A stretch of 64,000 bases of DNA from Arthrobacter sp. MYb229. GTDB taxonomy: Bacteria; Actinomycetota; Actinomycetes; Actinomycetales; Micrococcaceae. Shown here piece by piece: positions 7,665-16,325 of the stretch (positions are counted from its first letter, which is position 1; each line of letters opens with the position of its first letter). The notes under the pieces are model-generated. The model was given only the letters and a program-made list of their open reading frames with translations, had not been told where the DNA came from and ran no database searches. Position numbers and translations under genes: made by a program. The stretch lies in the NCBI RefSeq assembly GCF_002975405.1, contig NZ_PCPS01000001.1, positions 496,001 to 560,000 of the forward strand, in the 5' to 3' direction.

Positions 7665-10600
7665 GCAATATTCGATTCACCCCGCAGGAACTTTCCGAAG
7701 CCCTAGGGGAGCAGTTCCCGCCAACCGCGCAGCAGGCCGAGATCATCTGTGCCCCCTTGGAACCCATGCTGGTCATCGCCGGCGCGGGTTCCGGCAAGAC
7801 GAAGACCATGGCGGACAAGGTGGTTTGGCTCGTCGCCAACGGGCTGGTTCGCCCGGAAGAAATCCTCGGCGTGACGTTCACGCGCAAGGCAGCCGGCGAA
7901 CTTTCCGCACGTATCCGAGCCAAGATCGCGCAGCTAGTGGCCACGGGGCTGCTCGGTGAAGAGGAAACCAGAGACTTCCTGGACCCGGCGGTATCCACCT
8001 ACCATTCCTATGCCAATACCTTGGTGCAGGACTACGGACTTCGCCTGGGGATCGAAGAAGACACGGTATTGCTCGGTGCGGCGCAATCCTGGCAGCTGGC
8101 CCATCAGGTGTTGGAGAGCTATACCGGAAACTACGAGCATCTCGGCTCGGCGACCAGCACGCTGATCGACGCAATCGTCTCATTCAGCTCCGAGTCCTCC
8201 GAGCATCTGGTCTCCCCGCCGCAGGCCCAGCAATGGCTCGACAACCTCATTGCCGAAGTCTCCCTGTTCCCGATGCAGGCGGACAAGGAAAAGAAGCGGA
8301 CCGTTGCGGCGCAGAACATGATCGACCGGCTCGCCTCCCGCGCGACCATCGCCGAGCTGGCCCAGGAATACGCCCTGTCCAAGGCGAAACTCGGGGTGAT
8401 GGACTACGGCGATCTGGTCTCCCACGCGGCGCATATTGCGCAGGAAGTTCCGGCCGCGGCGCTTGCCGAGCGCACCAGCCACAAGGTGGTGCTGCTCGAT
8501 GAATTCCAAGACACCTCGCATGCCCAGATGGTGCTGTTCTCGCAACTTTATGGCGATGGCCACCCGGTGACCGCGGTGGGGGATCCCAACCAATCCATCT
8601 ACGGATTCCGCGGTGCCAGCGCCGGCCAGCTATTCCGCTTCCCCCAGGAATTCCCCATAGTGCGCGAATCGAGCAGAGACCTCGCACATGTCAAGCACCT
8701 CACGGTGGCATGGCGGAATACCGTGAACGTCTTGGACGCGGCAAACCACATTACCGCTGGCGGTCAGCAGCCGGCCATTGGACCGGTCTCCGTCAAGCCG
8801 CTTGAACCCTCGGCTTTTGCGCAGCCCGGCCGAGTAGTGCTCAATCGCTGCGCGAGCGTCCGCGAGGAGGCCGAACGGATCGCGGACCTCATCGTGGCAG
8901 AAAATCGCCAGGGCGTCGGTGCCGAGCACAAGACCAGCGCGGTGCTCAGCCGCAACCGGGCGAATCTCTCGGTGATGGGCGAGGTGCTTGGCGAACGGGG
9001 CATTGCCTATCAGCTGGTGGGGCTGTCCGGGCTGCTCAGCACCCCTGAGCTCACCGACCTCGTGTCCTGTTTGCATGTGCTGGTGGATCCGTTGCGCTCG
9101 GACAAGCTGATGCGCTTGCTCGCAGGCGCCAGATGGCGTTTGGGCGCCGCCGACCTCGCAGCATTCGCCGATTGGTCGCGTTCGCTGGCCCGGCGCCGGG
9201 AGCGCGGGCTGAATCCCGAACTGGACTCCGCCGAACCGATCACCCAGAATCAAAGCACGGAGGAGGCGGCCCGCGCGGAGCTCAACGACGCTGCAAGCCT
9301 GATCGAGGCGCTGGATTACCTTCCTCCGGCTGGTTGGACGAGCTCCGACGGCCGGCGGTTGTCGAATACCGGCTATGAACGGCTCGAAGCGCTGCGATCC
9401 GAACTGCGGCAATTGCGTTTGATCGCCAACGATGATTTGGAAGCGTTGATTCGAGAAGTCGAACGCGCCATGAACCTGGACATCGAGGTGGCTGCCAGAC
9501 CGTGGATTGCCGCGGACAAATATCGGGTGAACCTGGATGCCTTCGCCGATGTGGTGCGCGAATATTGCCGCAATGCCCCGCGCGTGGAGTTGGCGGGTTT
9601 CCTCATGTGGCTTGAACAGGCCGCCGAAAAGGAAAAGGGGCTCCCGCTGCCCTCCGAAGATGCTGATCCGCTGGCGGTACAGTTATTGACTATTCATGCC
9701 TCGAAGGGGCTCGAATGGGACATCGTCGCGGTGATGTCTTTGAACGAGGGGGTCTTCCCGGGAGCCAAATCCGATCGTTGGACCAGCGGCGATAAGGCGC
9801 TGCCTTGGCCGTTGCGCGGAGATGCCGGCGATTTGCCGCAGTGGGATACCGACCAGCCGGCGCTGAAGGAACTGATCGAGGCCGAATCGATCTTCAAAGA
9901 TCGGGTGGACGACCATCATATTGCCGAAGAACGCCGCCTCGCCTACGTGGCAGTCACCAGGGCTAAGTCATTGCTGATCTGTTCAAGCAGCATTTGGTCG
10001 GGATCGCGCTCCAAGCCCTGTGAACCTTCGGTCTTCATGGACGCACTGCTGCCACTGGCCGAAGGGGAGGAACCCCGCGCCGAAATTGGAGTGTGGGTCC
10101 AAAACGATCAGGGGCCCGAGGAAAATCCGGTACGCTCCCAACCGATGGAGGCGCGCTGGCCGTACGACCCGCTTGACGGGCCGGTGATTACCGGCACCGT
10201 GCAAAAGTCGCCGCACCCCTATTCTCGTCGCGAGGTGCTCAGTGCGCTTGCCGAAGACGTTGTTGCCGCCAAGGCGAAGAGCCAGATGCTGACCGGCTTC
10301 GGTGAGCATTGGAAGGACGAGGCGGAGAGGTTGCTGGCGCAACGCGAGTTCCTGAACAACCGCGAACGCGTCATCGCTGCGCCCGAGCATGTGCGGGCCT
10401 CATTGTTCGTTGAACTTGCCGAAGACCCTGTGGAGGTGCTGGAGAACCTGCGCCGCCCCGTTCCGCGCCGCCCCGGCCTGGCTGCCCGGCGAGGCACCGC
10501 ATTCCACGCCTGGATCGAGGAATACTACGAACAAACCCAGATGCTCGACCTAGGCGAGATCGTGGAGCCAGCGGATCGATATATTGACGACGTGCTGGAT

Positions 10601-11008
10601 CTTGCCTCGATGAAGGAAGCGTTCCTAGCCAGCGAATGGGCCGAACGCCAACCGGCATATGTTGAGGTGCCGCTGGAAACACGTGTGGGCCCGGTTGCGG
10701 TACGCGGGCGCATCGATGCGGTCTTCCAGCTTGAAGATGGCACCTGGCTGATGCTCGACTGGAAAACCGGAAGGGTGCCCAGCGGCAAGGACCTGAAGAG
10801 CAAATTGGTGCAGCTGGCGGTCTACCGTCTTGGCTGGTCACGCCTGCACGGGATCCCGCTGGAACAGATTCAGGCCGCGTTCTACTACGTTGGCGCCGGC
10901 ATCACGATTCACGCCGAATATCTGGCATCCGAAGAAGAACTTGAATCCATGATCGCCGGGGCCTTCGAAAACCTGACGGAGCAGGTCGAAACGGAAGTTA
11001 CGAAGTAG
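7661..11008 (+). CDS. adnB: AdnB-type helicase-nuclease subunit
   Basis: An 1115-residue SF1 helicase-nuclease, partner of AdnA in end resection and recombination. Walker A is AGAGSGKT (40-47) and Walker B LLDEFQD (Asp280-Glu281), both canonical, so this is the expected main motor. The PD-(D/E)XK nuclease at the C-terminus has Asp1019 (RID), Asp1033 and Lys1035 (LDWKTG) and the QLAVYR helix; no Fe-S cysteines are seen. The frame is open from 7604, but the ATG at 7661 overlaps the adnA stop as ATGA and gives the natural MSNIRFTPQELSEAL start. The last 11 bases overlap the 3' end of a convergent gene. Confidence 0.9.
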   Translation: MSNIRFTPQELSEALGEQFPPTAQQAEIICAPLEPMLVIAGAGSGKTKTMADKVVWLVANGLVRPEEILGVTFTRKAAGELSARIRAKIAQLVATGLLGEEETRDFLDPAVSTYHSYANTLVQDYGLRLGIEEDTVLLGAAQSWQLAHQVLESYTGNYEHLGSATSTLIDAIVSFSSESSEHLVSPPQAQQWLDNLIAEVSLFPMQADKEKKRTVAAQNMIDRLASRATIAELAQEYALSKAKLGVMDYGDLVSHAAHIAQEVPAAALAERTSHKVVLLDEFQDTSHAQMVLFSQLYGDGHPVTAVGDPNQSIYGFRGASAGQLFRFPQEFPIVRESSRDLAHVKHLTVAWRNTVNVLDAANHITAGGQQPAIGPVSVKPLEPSAFAQPGRVVLNRCASVREEAERIADLIVAENRQGVGAEHKTSAVLSRNRANLSVMGEVLGERGIAYQLVGLSGLLSTPELTDLVSCLHVLVDPLRSDKLMRLLAGARWRLGAADLAAFADWSRSLARRRERGLNPELDSAEPITQNQSTEEAARAELNDAASLIEALDYLPPAGWTSSDGRRLSNTGYERLEALRSELRQLRLIANDDLEALIREVERAMNLDIEVAARPWIAADKYRVNLDAFADVVREYCRNAPRVELAGFLMWLEQAAEKEKGLPLPSEDADPLAVQLLTIHASKGLEWDIVAVMSLNEGVFPGAKSDRWTSGDKALPWPLRGDAGDLPQWDTDQPALKELIEAESIFKDRVDDHHIAEERRLAYVAVTRAKSLLICSSSIWSGSRSKPCEPSVFMDALLPLAEGEEPRAEIGVWVQNDQGPEENPVRSQPMEARWPYDPLDGPVITGTVQKSPHPYSRREVLSALAEDVVAAKAKSQMLTGFGEHWKDEAERLLAQREFLNNRERVIAAPEHVRASLFVELAEDPVEVLENLRRPVPRRPGLAARRGTAFHAWIEEYYEQTQMLDLGEIVEPADRYIDDVLDLASMKEAFLASEWAERQPAYVEVPLETRVGPVAVRGRIDAVFQLEDGTWLMLDWKTGRVPSGKDLKSKLVQLAVYRLGWSRLHGIPLEQIQAAFYYVGAGITIHAEYLASEEELESMIAGAFENLTEQVETEVTK

Positions 11009-12332
11009 TTTCTTCCTTGGAGTCGGTGCCTTCCACGGGCACCGACTCGCTTGGCTTCGCATCCGGTGCAGGGTTATTTCCCGAATCGGCCTTCGCGGCA
11101 TCCTCCGGCGAAGTGCTGTCTGCGGCCGCTGCGTCGTCTGTGTGCTGTGCCGCGGGGGACTGCACGCCAGCTTCAACGGGGACGGCGGAGACCGCTGGAG
11201 GCTTGGGCGTGCTGTCCTCCGGTGGGGCGTCGGTTTCTACCTCATCCTCGACGGGTAGCTGTGTAACCTTTGAAGAGTTGATTGCCGGAGCGCTCGGCTT
11301 CGGCGCTACTTCAGGTTTCTCAACCGAAGCGGATGCCGGAGCGGCCAGCGGGCGCGGAGCCTCAACGACGGACAGCGGCTCACCGCCGTACTCGGCTATA
11401 TTCGTATCCAGTTCCTGCAGCATTTCGTCGGCATCGGCAATGCGCTCGGTGTCTTTGCTGTCCAGGGACTTGACCAACCACTGGGCGAGCGCGAATTCCG
11501 CAGCCAGCGCAGCACGGCGCATGATGTGCGGATCTGCTGAGTTGCCGCGAGCCTCCACATAGGCGGCGAATACTCGTTCGCTGAAGCTCTGGTCATCAAT
11601 GGCGGAGAGCCAGGCGAAGTCGTCGGCGGGGTCGCCCACATGCAAGTCGGTCCAGCCCTTGACGGCGGTAATGCTTGAGTGTGAAACCTGCAGCTGCTCT
11701 TCATCGAAGTCGCCATGGACCACCGTGGCGTTAAAGCGCCACAGCGACACATCTTCCATGGCGTGCTCCCAACGCCGCAGCAGGCGGCTAGGCACTCGGC
11801 CCGTCGCGGCGGCGGTGTCCAGCTCGTTGAGCTTGCGCTGGCGAACTTCATCGGCGGTGTAGGTCGGCAATCCGGCAACTTCGACCGAATCATCGGGAAT
11901 CTGGTGGATCGCCGCCATGCACTGACCCAAGGCCACCGCAAGCTTGCTTCCCTCCTCGACAAGTTCGTCGAGGGTGGGAACCCGGCCGGGAAGATCTTTA
12001 TATACGAAGGTTCGCAAGGGGCCCTGACGCACAGTTCCGGCGACAGAGGGCAGGGCGAACGGAAGCGCGGCCCTGACCTTGGCCGAAAAAGCGCGCAAGG
12101 CGGAAAGCTCCGCTTCCAGGCGCATACTCGCTTCGTCGTGGCGCGGCGAGCGTACGCGCCAGCGGTGTTTTTGGGAATCTACGATGAGTGCCGAATCGAA
12201 GTCTTCTGCATCATCGGACAACGCGGCGAACCTTACCGGGGTCAATCCCGGCACGGCGGCGGTGGCAATAGCGGCGAGTTCCATGGCAGAGCGTTTCACA
12301 TCCTCCACCGTATGCGAGATCCGGCGTTTCAT
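10998..12332 (-). CDS. Phosphotransferase (APH/Mph-like) fold protein, probably catalytically degenerate, with disordered tail
   Basis: A 444-residue protein. Residues ~1-320 resemble the aminoglycoside/macrolide phosphotransferase fold: a catalytic-loop HGD (His206-Asp208) and a later GDPADDFAW segment. Two metal-ligand positions are changed. The Asn expected five residues after the catalytic Asp is Gln213, and the Asp of the usual IDW motif is Gly226 (KGWTD). It is therefore more likely a pseudokinase or ligand-binding relative than an antibiotic-resistance enzyme. Residues ~320-444 are rich in Pro, Ala, Glu, Ser and Asp and look disordered. A gene of unknown function occupies roughly this place beside adnB in other Actinobacteria, as I recall. 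Its stop overlaps the 3' end of adnB. It is divergent from nudC. Confidence 0.65.
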   Translation of the reverse strand: MKRRISHTVEDVKRSAMELAAIATAAVPGLTPVRFAALSDDAEDFDSALIVDSQKHRWRVRSPRHDEASMRLEAELSALRAFSAKVRAALPFALPSVAGTVRQGPLRTFVYKDLPGRVPTLDELVEEGSKLAVALGQCMAAIHQIPDDSVEVAGLPTYTADEVRQRKLNELDTAAATGRVPSRLLRRWEHAMEDVSLWRFNATVVHGDFDEEQLQVSHSSITAVKGWTDLHVGDPADDFAWLSAIDDQSFSERVFAAYVEARGNSADPHIMRRAALAAEFALAQWLVKSLDSKDTERIADADEMLQELDTNIAEYGGEPLSVVEAPRPLAAPASASVEKPEVAPKPSAPAINSSKVTQLPVEDEVETDAPPEDSTPKPPAVSAVPVEAGVQSPAAQHTDDAAAADSTSPEDAAKADSGNNPAPDAKPSESVPVEGTDSKEETTS

Positions 12333-12451
12333 TCGTTAATGACGCACGGAAGATGGCTAGTTTCAACGCACATGACGGCAGATGCGATTTAGATCATTCG
12401 CAATTGTTTTCACCGTGAAGCCAAACCAAGCCAGTGCTCAGCGAATTGCAC

Positions 12452-12457
12452 TAGGTT
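12452..12457 (+). promoter_or_regulatory. Candidate -10 box for leaderless nudC mRNA
   Basis: TAGGTT lies six bases before the nudC ATG. The AGGAGT between box and start is too close to the ATG for a normal ribosome-binding site, so a leaderless start is the simpler reading. No clear -35 box. Confidence 0.4.
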
Positions 12458-12463
12458 AGGAGT

Positions 12464-13393
12464 ATGGCGTTGGCAGAAAAATATCGATTACCACTCACCT
12501 CATTGAGCTTCGCACGATCCGTGTATGAGCGTCCGGTGACCGAGCATGACCAGCCTGACCTGCTACCACAGGTCATGGCCGACCCGCAGAGTCGAGTGAT
12601 GCTGCTTTCCGAGCTTGGTGCTGCGCTAAACGGCGAATCGTTGTTTTTGATCCCAGGCCCGGACTATCAGGCGTCCGGGCAGGAAAAATTCGTCTACCTC
12701 GGCCGTGACAAGCAGCACTTATTTGTTTTAGCTATTGTCGACTCCTCGGTGCTTGATGAACGGACCGAGTCATCATGGACCACGCTGCGAGACGCATTTA
12801 ATGTTCTCGATGCGGCTCAGGCCGAGTTGTTTGTTGAGGCCCAGGCAATAGCCAACTGGAGACGCAACGAAGTGTTCTGTCCCCGGTGCGGTTCCGAACT
12901 TCGGTCCTCTACCTCCGGTTGGGTGCAACGCTGCGTGGACAATGGCCACGAGCTGTTCCCGCGCACCGACCCGGCGGTGATCGCCGCCATCGTCGATTCC
13001 GAAGATCGTTTGCTGCTCGGTGCCAACAGCACGTTCAAATCCAAGATGTACTCGGTCCTAGCTGGTTTTGTCGAAGCAGGAGAATCACTTGAGTCTGCGG
13101 TGCGTCGAGAGATCTTTGAGGAATCAGGGGTACACGTCGGCGATGTTGCCTACCGTGGGTCCCAGCCATGGCCAATGCCGCGCTCACTCATGCTGGGCTT
13201 CACCGGCGAGGCGCTGAGCACGCAGCTGGTACCTGACGGTGCCGAGATACTCGACCTTCGCTGGTTCACCCGCGAACAACTCGGCTCCGAATTGAGCGCC
13301 GGCACCCTGCAAATTCCGCGCGGTATTTCCATCGCACACGCACTGATCCGTAACTGGTACGGAGAAGCCCTTCCGGAGGCCCCAAGCAAGTGA
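12464..13393 (+). CDS. nudC: NAD(+) diphosphatase NudC
   Basis: A 309-residue Nudix hydrolase that cleaves NAD(H), giving NMN(H) and AMP, and in other bacteria removes NAD caps from RNA. The zinc ribbon is Cys139, Cys142, Cys157 and a His162 in the place of the fourth Cys. The Nudix box follows G201-x5-E207-x7-R215-E216 with Glu219/Glu220. The NudC-specific SQPWPMPRSLM motif sits about residues 233-243. Length and order are normal for the family. The stop overlaps the uvrD2 GTG start by GTGA, so the two are translationally coupled. The same nudC-uvrD2 pair beside adnAB is found in mycobacteria. Confidence 0.93.
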   Translation: MALAEKYRLPLTSLSFARSVYERPVTEHDQPDLLPQVMADPQSRVMLLSELGAALNGESLFLIPGPDYQASGQEKFVYLGRDKQHLFVLAIVDSSVLDERTESSWTTLRDAFNVLDAAQAELFVEAQAIANWRRNEVFCPRCGSELRSSTSGWVQRCVDNGHELFPRTDPAVIAAIVDSEDRLLLGANSTFKSKMYSVLAGFVEAGESLESAVRREIFEESGVHVGDVAYRGSQPWPMPRSLMLGFTGEALSTQLVPDGAEILDLRWFTREQLGSELSAGTLQIPRGISIAHALIRNWYGEALPEAPSK

Positions 13394-15513
13394 CCGAGCA
13401 AGAAAATATAACGGCCCCCGATCTTTTGGCAGGGCTTGACGCCGAACAGCGGCTCGCGGCCGAGACCCTGAGCGGCCCAATATGCATCCTTGCCGGTGCC
13501 GGGACCGGCAAAACCCGCGCCATCACACACCGCATAGCGCACGGTGTGCATACCGGGGTCTACAACCCGACCAGCGTGCTGGCCCTGACCTTCACGACCC
13601 GTGCCGCATCCGAGATGCGCACACGGCTTCGCTTGCTGGGAGCTCCGGGCGTCCAGACCCGGACATTCCACGCCGCTGCGCTTCGGCAGCTGCAGTACTT
13701 CTGGCCGCAGTCGGTCGGTGGGACGTTGCCAAACTTGGTGGAGCACAAGGCGCCGCTCATCGCTGAATCCGCGCGCCGACTTCGAATTTCGAGCGACCGC
13801 GCCATGGTGCGCGACCTTGCCTCCGAAATCGAATGGGCCAAGGTATCGATGCATTCTCCCGAAAGCTACGCCAAGGTCGCTGCCAGCAGAGATCTGCCCA
13901 ACGGCCTGGAACCGGTGAGCATGGCACGCATCTTCCAAACCTATGAGGAACTCAAAGACGACCGTAGCGTGATCGACTTTGAAGATGTTTTGCTGCTTAC
14001 CAGCGCAATTCTTGAAGAAGACGAGAAAGTCGCCGCCAACGTCAGGTCCCAGTATCGACATTTCGTGGTGGATGAGTACCAGGATGTTTCGCCGCTGCAA
14101 CAGCGGCTGCTCGACCTGTGGCTCGGTGGGCGCGACGAACTATGTGTGGTGGGCGATGCCTCCCAGACGATCTATTCGTTCACCGGTGCCCGACCTGATT
14201 ACCTGTTGAACTTCGGCACCCGATTCCCCGAAGCAACCGTCGTCAAGCTCGTGCGTGACTACCGTTCGACACCCGAGGTGGTGAATCTGGCGAATAAGGT
14301 GTTGTCCATGCGCCGGATAGAAACTTCGATGCCTGATCCGACCGTCATTTGGCCAGAACCCTTGGAACTCATTGCCCAGCGCGAGCATGGACCCAGTCCT
14401 GAATTTTTCGAGGCTGCCGACGATGAACAGGAAGCGGATGAGGTTGCACAACGCATCAAGGCGCTAGTCAAAGACGGGCAAGACGTCTCTGAAATCTCGG
14501 TGCTATACCGCACCAACGGTCAGTCTCAAGCCTTTGAACAAGCGCTCACGGCGCACGGAATTTCCTACGTCATGCGTGGCGCCGAGCGGTTTTTCTCGAG
14601 GCGTGAAGTCAAAGAGGGAATGCTTGCACTCCGCGCCGCATTAAATGTTGCAGGAGACTTGTCGGTGCCTCAGCTGGTGCGCGATGTGCTCTCCTCGCAC
14701 GGGTATGCTCCGGAAGCTCCCACCGGCAGCACCGGTGCGGTACGCCAACGGTGGGAATCGTTATCCGCCCTCGTGCGACTGGCCGACGACCTGGTTGCCG
14801 GCAAAGGCGACCAGGGGCACGAAGTGACCTTGCGCGATGTGGTCCGCGAACTTGAAGAACGCGCCGCGACACAACATGCGCCGACCTTGGACGGCGTCAC
14901 GCTCGCGTCCTTCCACGCGGCGAAGGGCCTTGAATGGGATGTTGTTTTCTTGGCAGGCCTCAGCGAGGGACTCGTACCGATCACCTATGCGAAGGACCAG
15001 GCTGGCTACGATGAAGAACGTAGGCTGCTCTACGTAGGAATTACTCGTGCGCGCATACGGCTCTACCTGTCGTGGTCCTTAGCCCGGACCCCGGGTGGCC
15101 GGGCGCATCGATATCCGTCGAGATTCCTGGACGGGATTAAATCTGTGCGGCAGGCCAGCAGCCGGCAGCAAGCACCGGTTCGCCGCAAGCAGCAGAAACT
15201 CACGCCATCTGTTTGCGCCGGTTGCGGATCATTTTTGACCACTGCGAAGGAACGGAAACTCAAACGATGTTCCTCTTGCCCCGCCGCGTACGACGAAGCG
15301 CTCTTTGAGCAGCTGCGTAGCTGGCGAGCCTCGGTGGCCCAGAGCAATTCGATTCCCGCATTTGTGATTTTCACCGATGCGACGCTCATGGCAATCTCGG
15401 AGCATCGACCGAATTCGGTCCAAGGGCTGGCCAAAATCTCAGGAGTGGGGCGCAGCAAACTTGAACGCTACGGTGAAGCGGTACTGGCGGTTTTGGCCGA
15501 ATACCAAGGCTAG
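13390..15513 (+). CDS. uvrD2: ATP-dependent DNA helicase UvrD2 with HRDC domain
   Basis: A 707-residue SF1A 3'-5' helicase. Walker A AGAGTGKT (35-42) and motif II DEYQD (Asp228-Glu229) are canonical. After the helicase core comes a four-cysteine linker (Cys609, Cys612, Cys627, Cys630) and then an HRDC domain at ~640-707 containing LAKISGVGRSKLERYG. Helicase, tetracysteine motif and HRDC in this order are the hallmark of mycobacterial UvrD2. Likely role is unwinding during repair or replication. The GTG start is fixed by its overlap with the nudC stop. No terminator is seen after the stop. Confidence 0.92.
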   Translation: MTEQENITAPDLLAGLDAEQRLAAETLSGPICILAGAGTGKTRAITHRIAHGVHTGVYNPTSVLALTFTTRAASEMRTRLRLLGAPGVQTRTFHAAALRQLQYFWPQSVGGTLPNLVEHKAPLIAESARRLRISSDRAMVRDLASEIEWAKVSMHSPESYAKVAASRDLPNGLEPVSMARIFQTYEELKDDRSVIDFEDVLLLTSAILEEDEKVAANVRSQYRHFVVDEYQDVSPLQQRLLDLWLGGRDELCVVGDASQTIYSFTGARPDYLLNFGTRFPEATVVKLVRDYRSTPEVVNLANKVLSMRRIETSMPDPTVIWPEPLELIAQREHGPSPEFFEAADDEQEADEVAQRIKALVKDGQDVSEISVLYRTNGQSQAFEQALTAHGISYVMRGAERFFSRREVKEGMLALRAALNVAGDLSVPQLVRDVLSSHGYAPEAPTGSTGAVRQRWESLSALVRLADDLVAGKGDQGHEVTLRDVVRELEERAATQHAPTLDGVTLASFHAAKGLEWDVVFLAGLSEGLVPITYAKDQAGYDEERRLLYVGITRARIRLYLSWSLARTPGGRAHRYPSRFLDGIKSVRQASSRQQAPVRRKQQKLTPSVCAGCGSFLTTAKERKLKRCSSCPAAYDEALFEQLRSWRASVAQSNSIPAFVIFTDATLMAISEHRPNSVQGLAKISGVGRSKLERYGEAVLAVLAEYQG

Positions 15514-15624
15514 TTATCGACAGCTCGCAGGGAATGAAAAATCGGTTCACCTACGTGGACCTATGGTGAGCTCATAAGCGACAAACCATCGCAAACCTGT
15601 GAAGGATAGAAGTGGAGGCACCCG

Positions 15625-16236
15625 ATGCCGGCATACCCTCAGACCGTTGATTTTATCGCCGCGGATGACATCCCGGTCCGTATCGTACGTTCGAGCAAAC
15701 GGAAGAAGACCATCTCCTCGCAATGGCGCGAGGACCGGTTGGTCGTTCAGGTGCCCGCGGCGCTGAATGAAAGCACGGAGCGCGCATTCGTGGACGAAAT
15801 GCTCAAGAAATACCGCCAGCGTAAGAGCCGACAATCGGCGGCCATCACCGAGGACTCGTTGATGGAACGGGCCACATATTTGGACCTAAGGTATCTTGAT
15901 GGGCTGGCTAATCCGGTATCGGTGCGTTGGGTCAATAATCAAAATAAACGGTGGGGCTCTGCCACCCCAATCCAGCGGACCATCCGACTTTCCGCCAAAC
16001 TGAAGTATGCCCCGAATTGGGTGCAAGACTATGTTTTGGTCCATGAGCTAGTCCATTTGGCAACGCCGGGCCAAGGGCACGGAAAAAGGTTCCAGGATCT
16101 GCTGGACCGGTTCGAAAGAAGAGCCGAAGCGGACCAGTATCTCGCCGGATTCAGCGCAGGTTTCCGCGCACATGCCAAAGAAAACGGACAGACCGATACC
16201 GAAACTGGCGGGTTTGACGATCTCGACGACAAGTGA
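15625..16236 (+). CDS. YgjP-like (DUF45/WLM) metal-dependent hydrolase
   Basis: A 203-residue protein with the zinc-protease signature VHELVH (His140, Glu141, His144) and a further His152 in GHGKRF, as in the YgjP/SprT-like metallopeptidase family. The preceding RWGSA strand and the basic patch SSKRKK near residue 27 are also usual in this family. Members are thought to be DNA- or protein-associated metalloproteases but most have no proven substrate. GTGGAGG provides a ribosome-binding site ahead of the ATG. It lies 111 bases after uvrD2 and is closed by a strong hairpin. Confidence 0.82.
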   Translation: MPAYPQTVDFIAADDIPVRIVRSSKRKKTISSQWREDRLVVQVPAALNESTERAFVDEMLKKYRQRKSRQSAAITEDSLMERATYLDLRYLDGLANPVSVRWVNNQNKRWGSATPIQRTIRLSAKLKYAPNWVQDYVLVHELVHLATPGQGHGKRFQDLLDRFERRAEADQYLAGFSAGFRAHAKENGQTDTETGGFDDLDDK

Positions 16237-16265
16237 CCTGCGATTTTGAGGTCCGCTCCAACGAA

Positions 16266-16309
16266 AAGTAGGGGGTCCAAGCAGCTTGAGCTGCTTGGAC
16301 CCCCTACTT
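16266..16309. terminator. Bidirectional terminator hairpin
   Basis: An almost perfect 44-base palindrome (AAGTAGGGGGTCCAAGCAGC paired with its complement around a tiny loop) lies between convergent genes. It is A-rich on the left and followed by ACTTACAT on the right. Confidence 0.85.
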
Positions 16310-16325
16310 ACATCAGAGCTCTTAG

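Noticed and set aside
10998-12332. Antibiotic-resistance phosphotransferase
   Set aside because: Two metal-binding positions are changed and the gene sits in a conserved housekeeping block, so a resistance call is not supported.
13150-14100. A 316-residue minus-strand frame across the nudC-uvrD2 junction
   Set aside because: Both plus-strand genes have full motif sets; this frame shows none.
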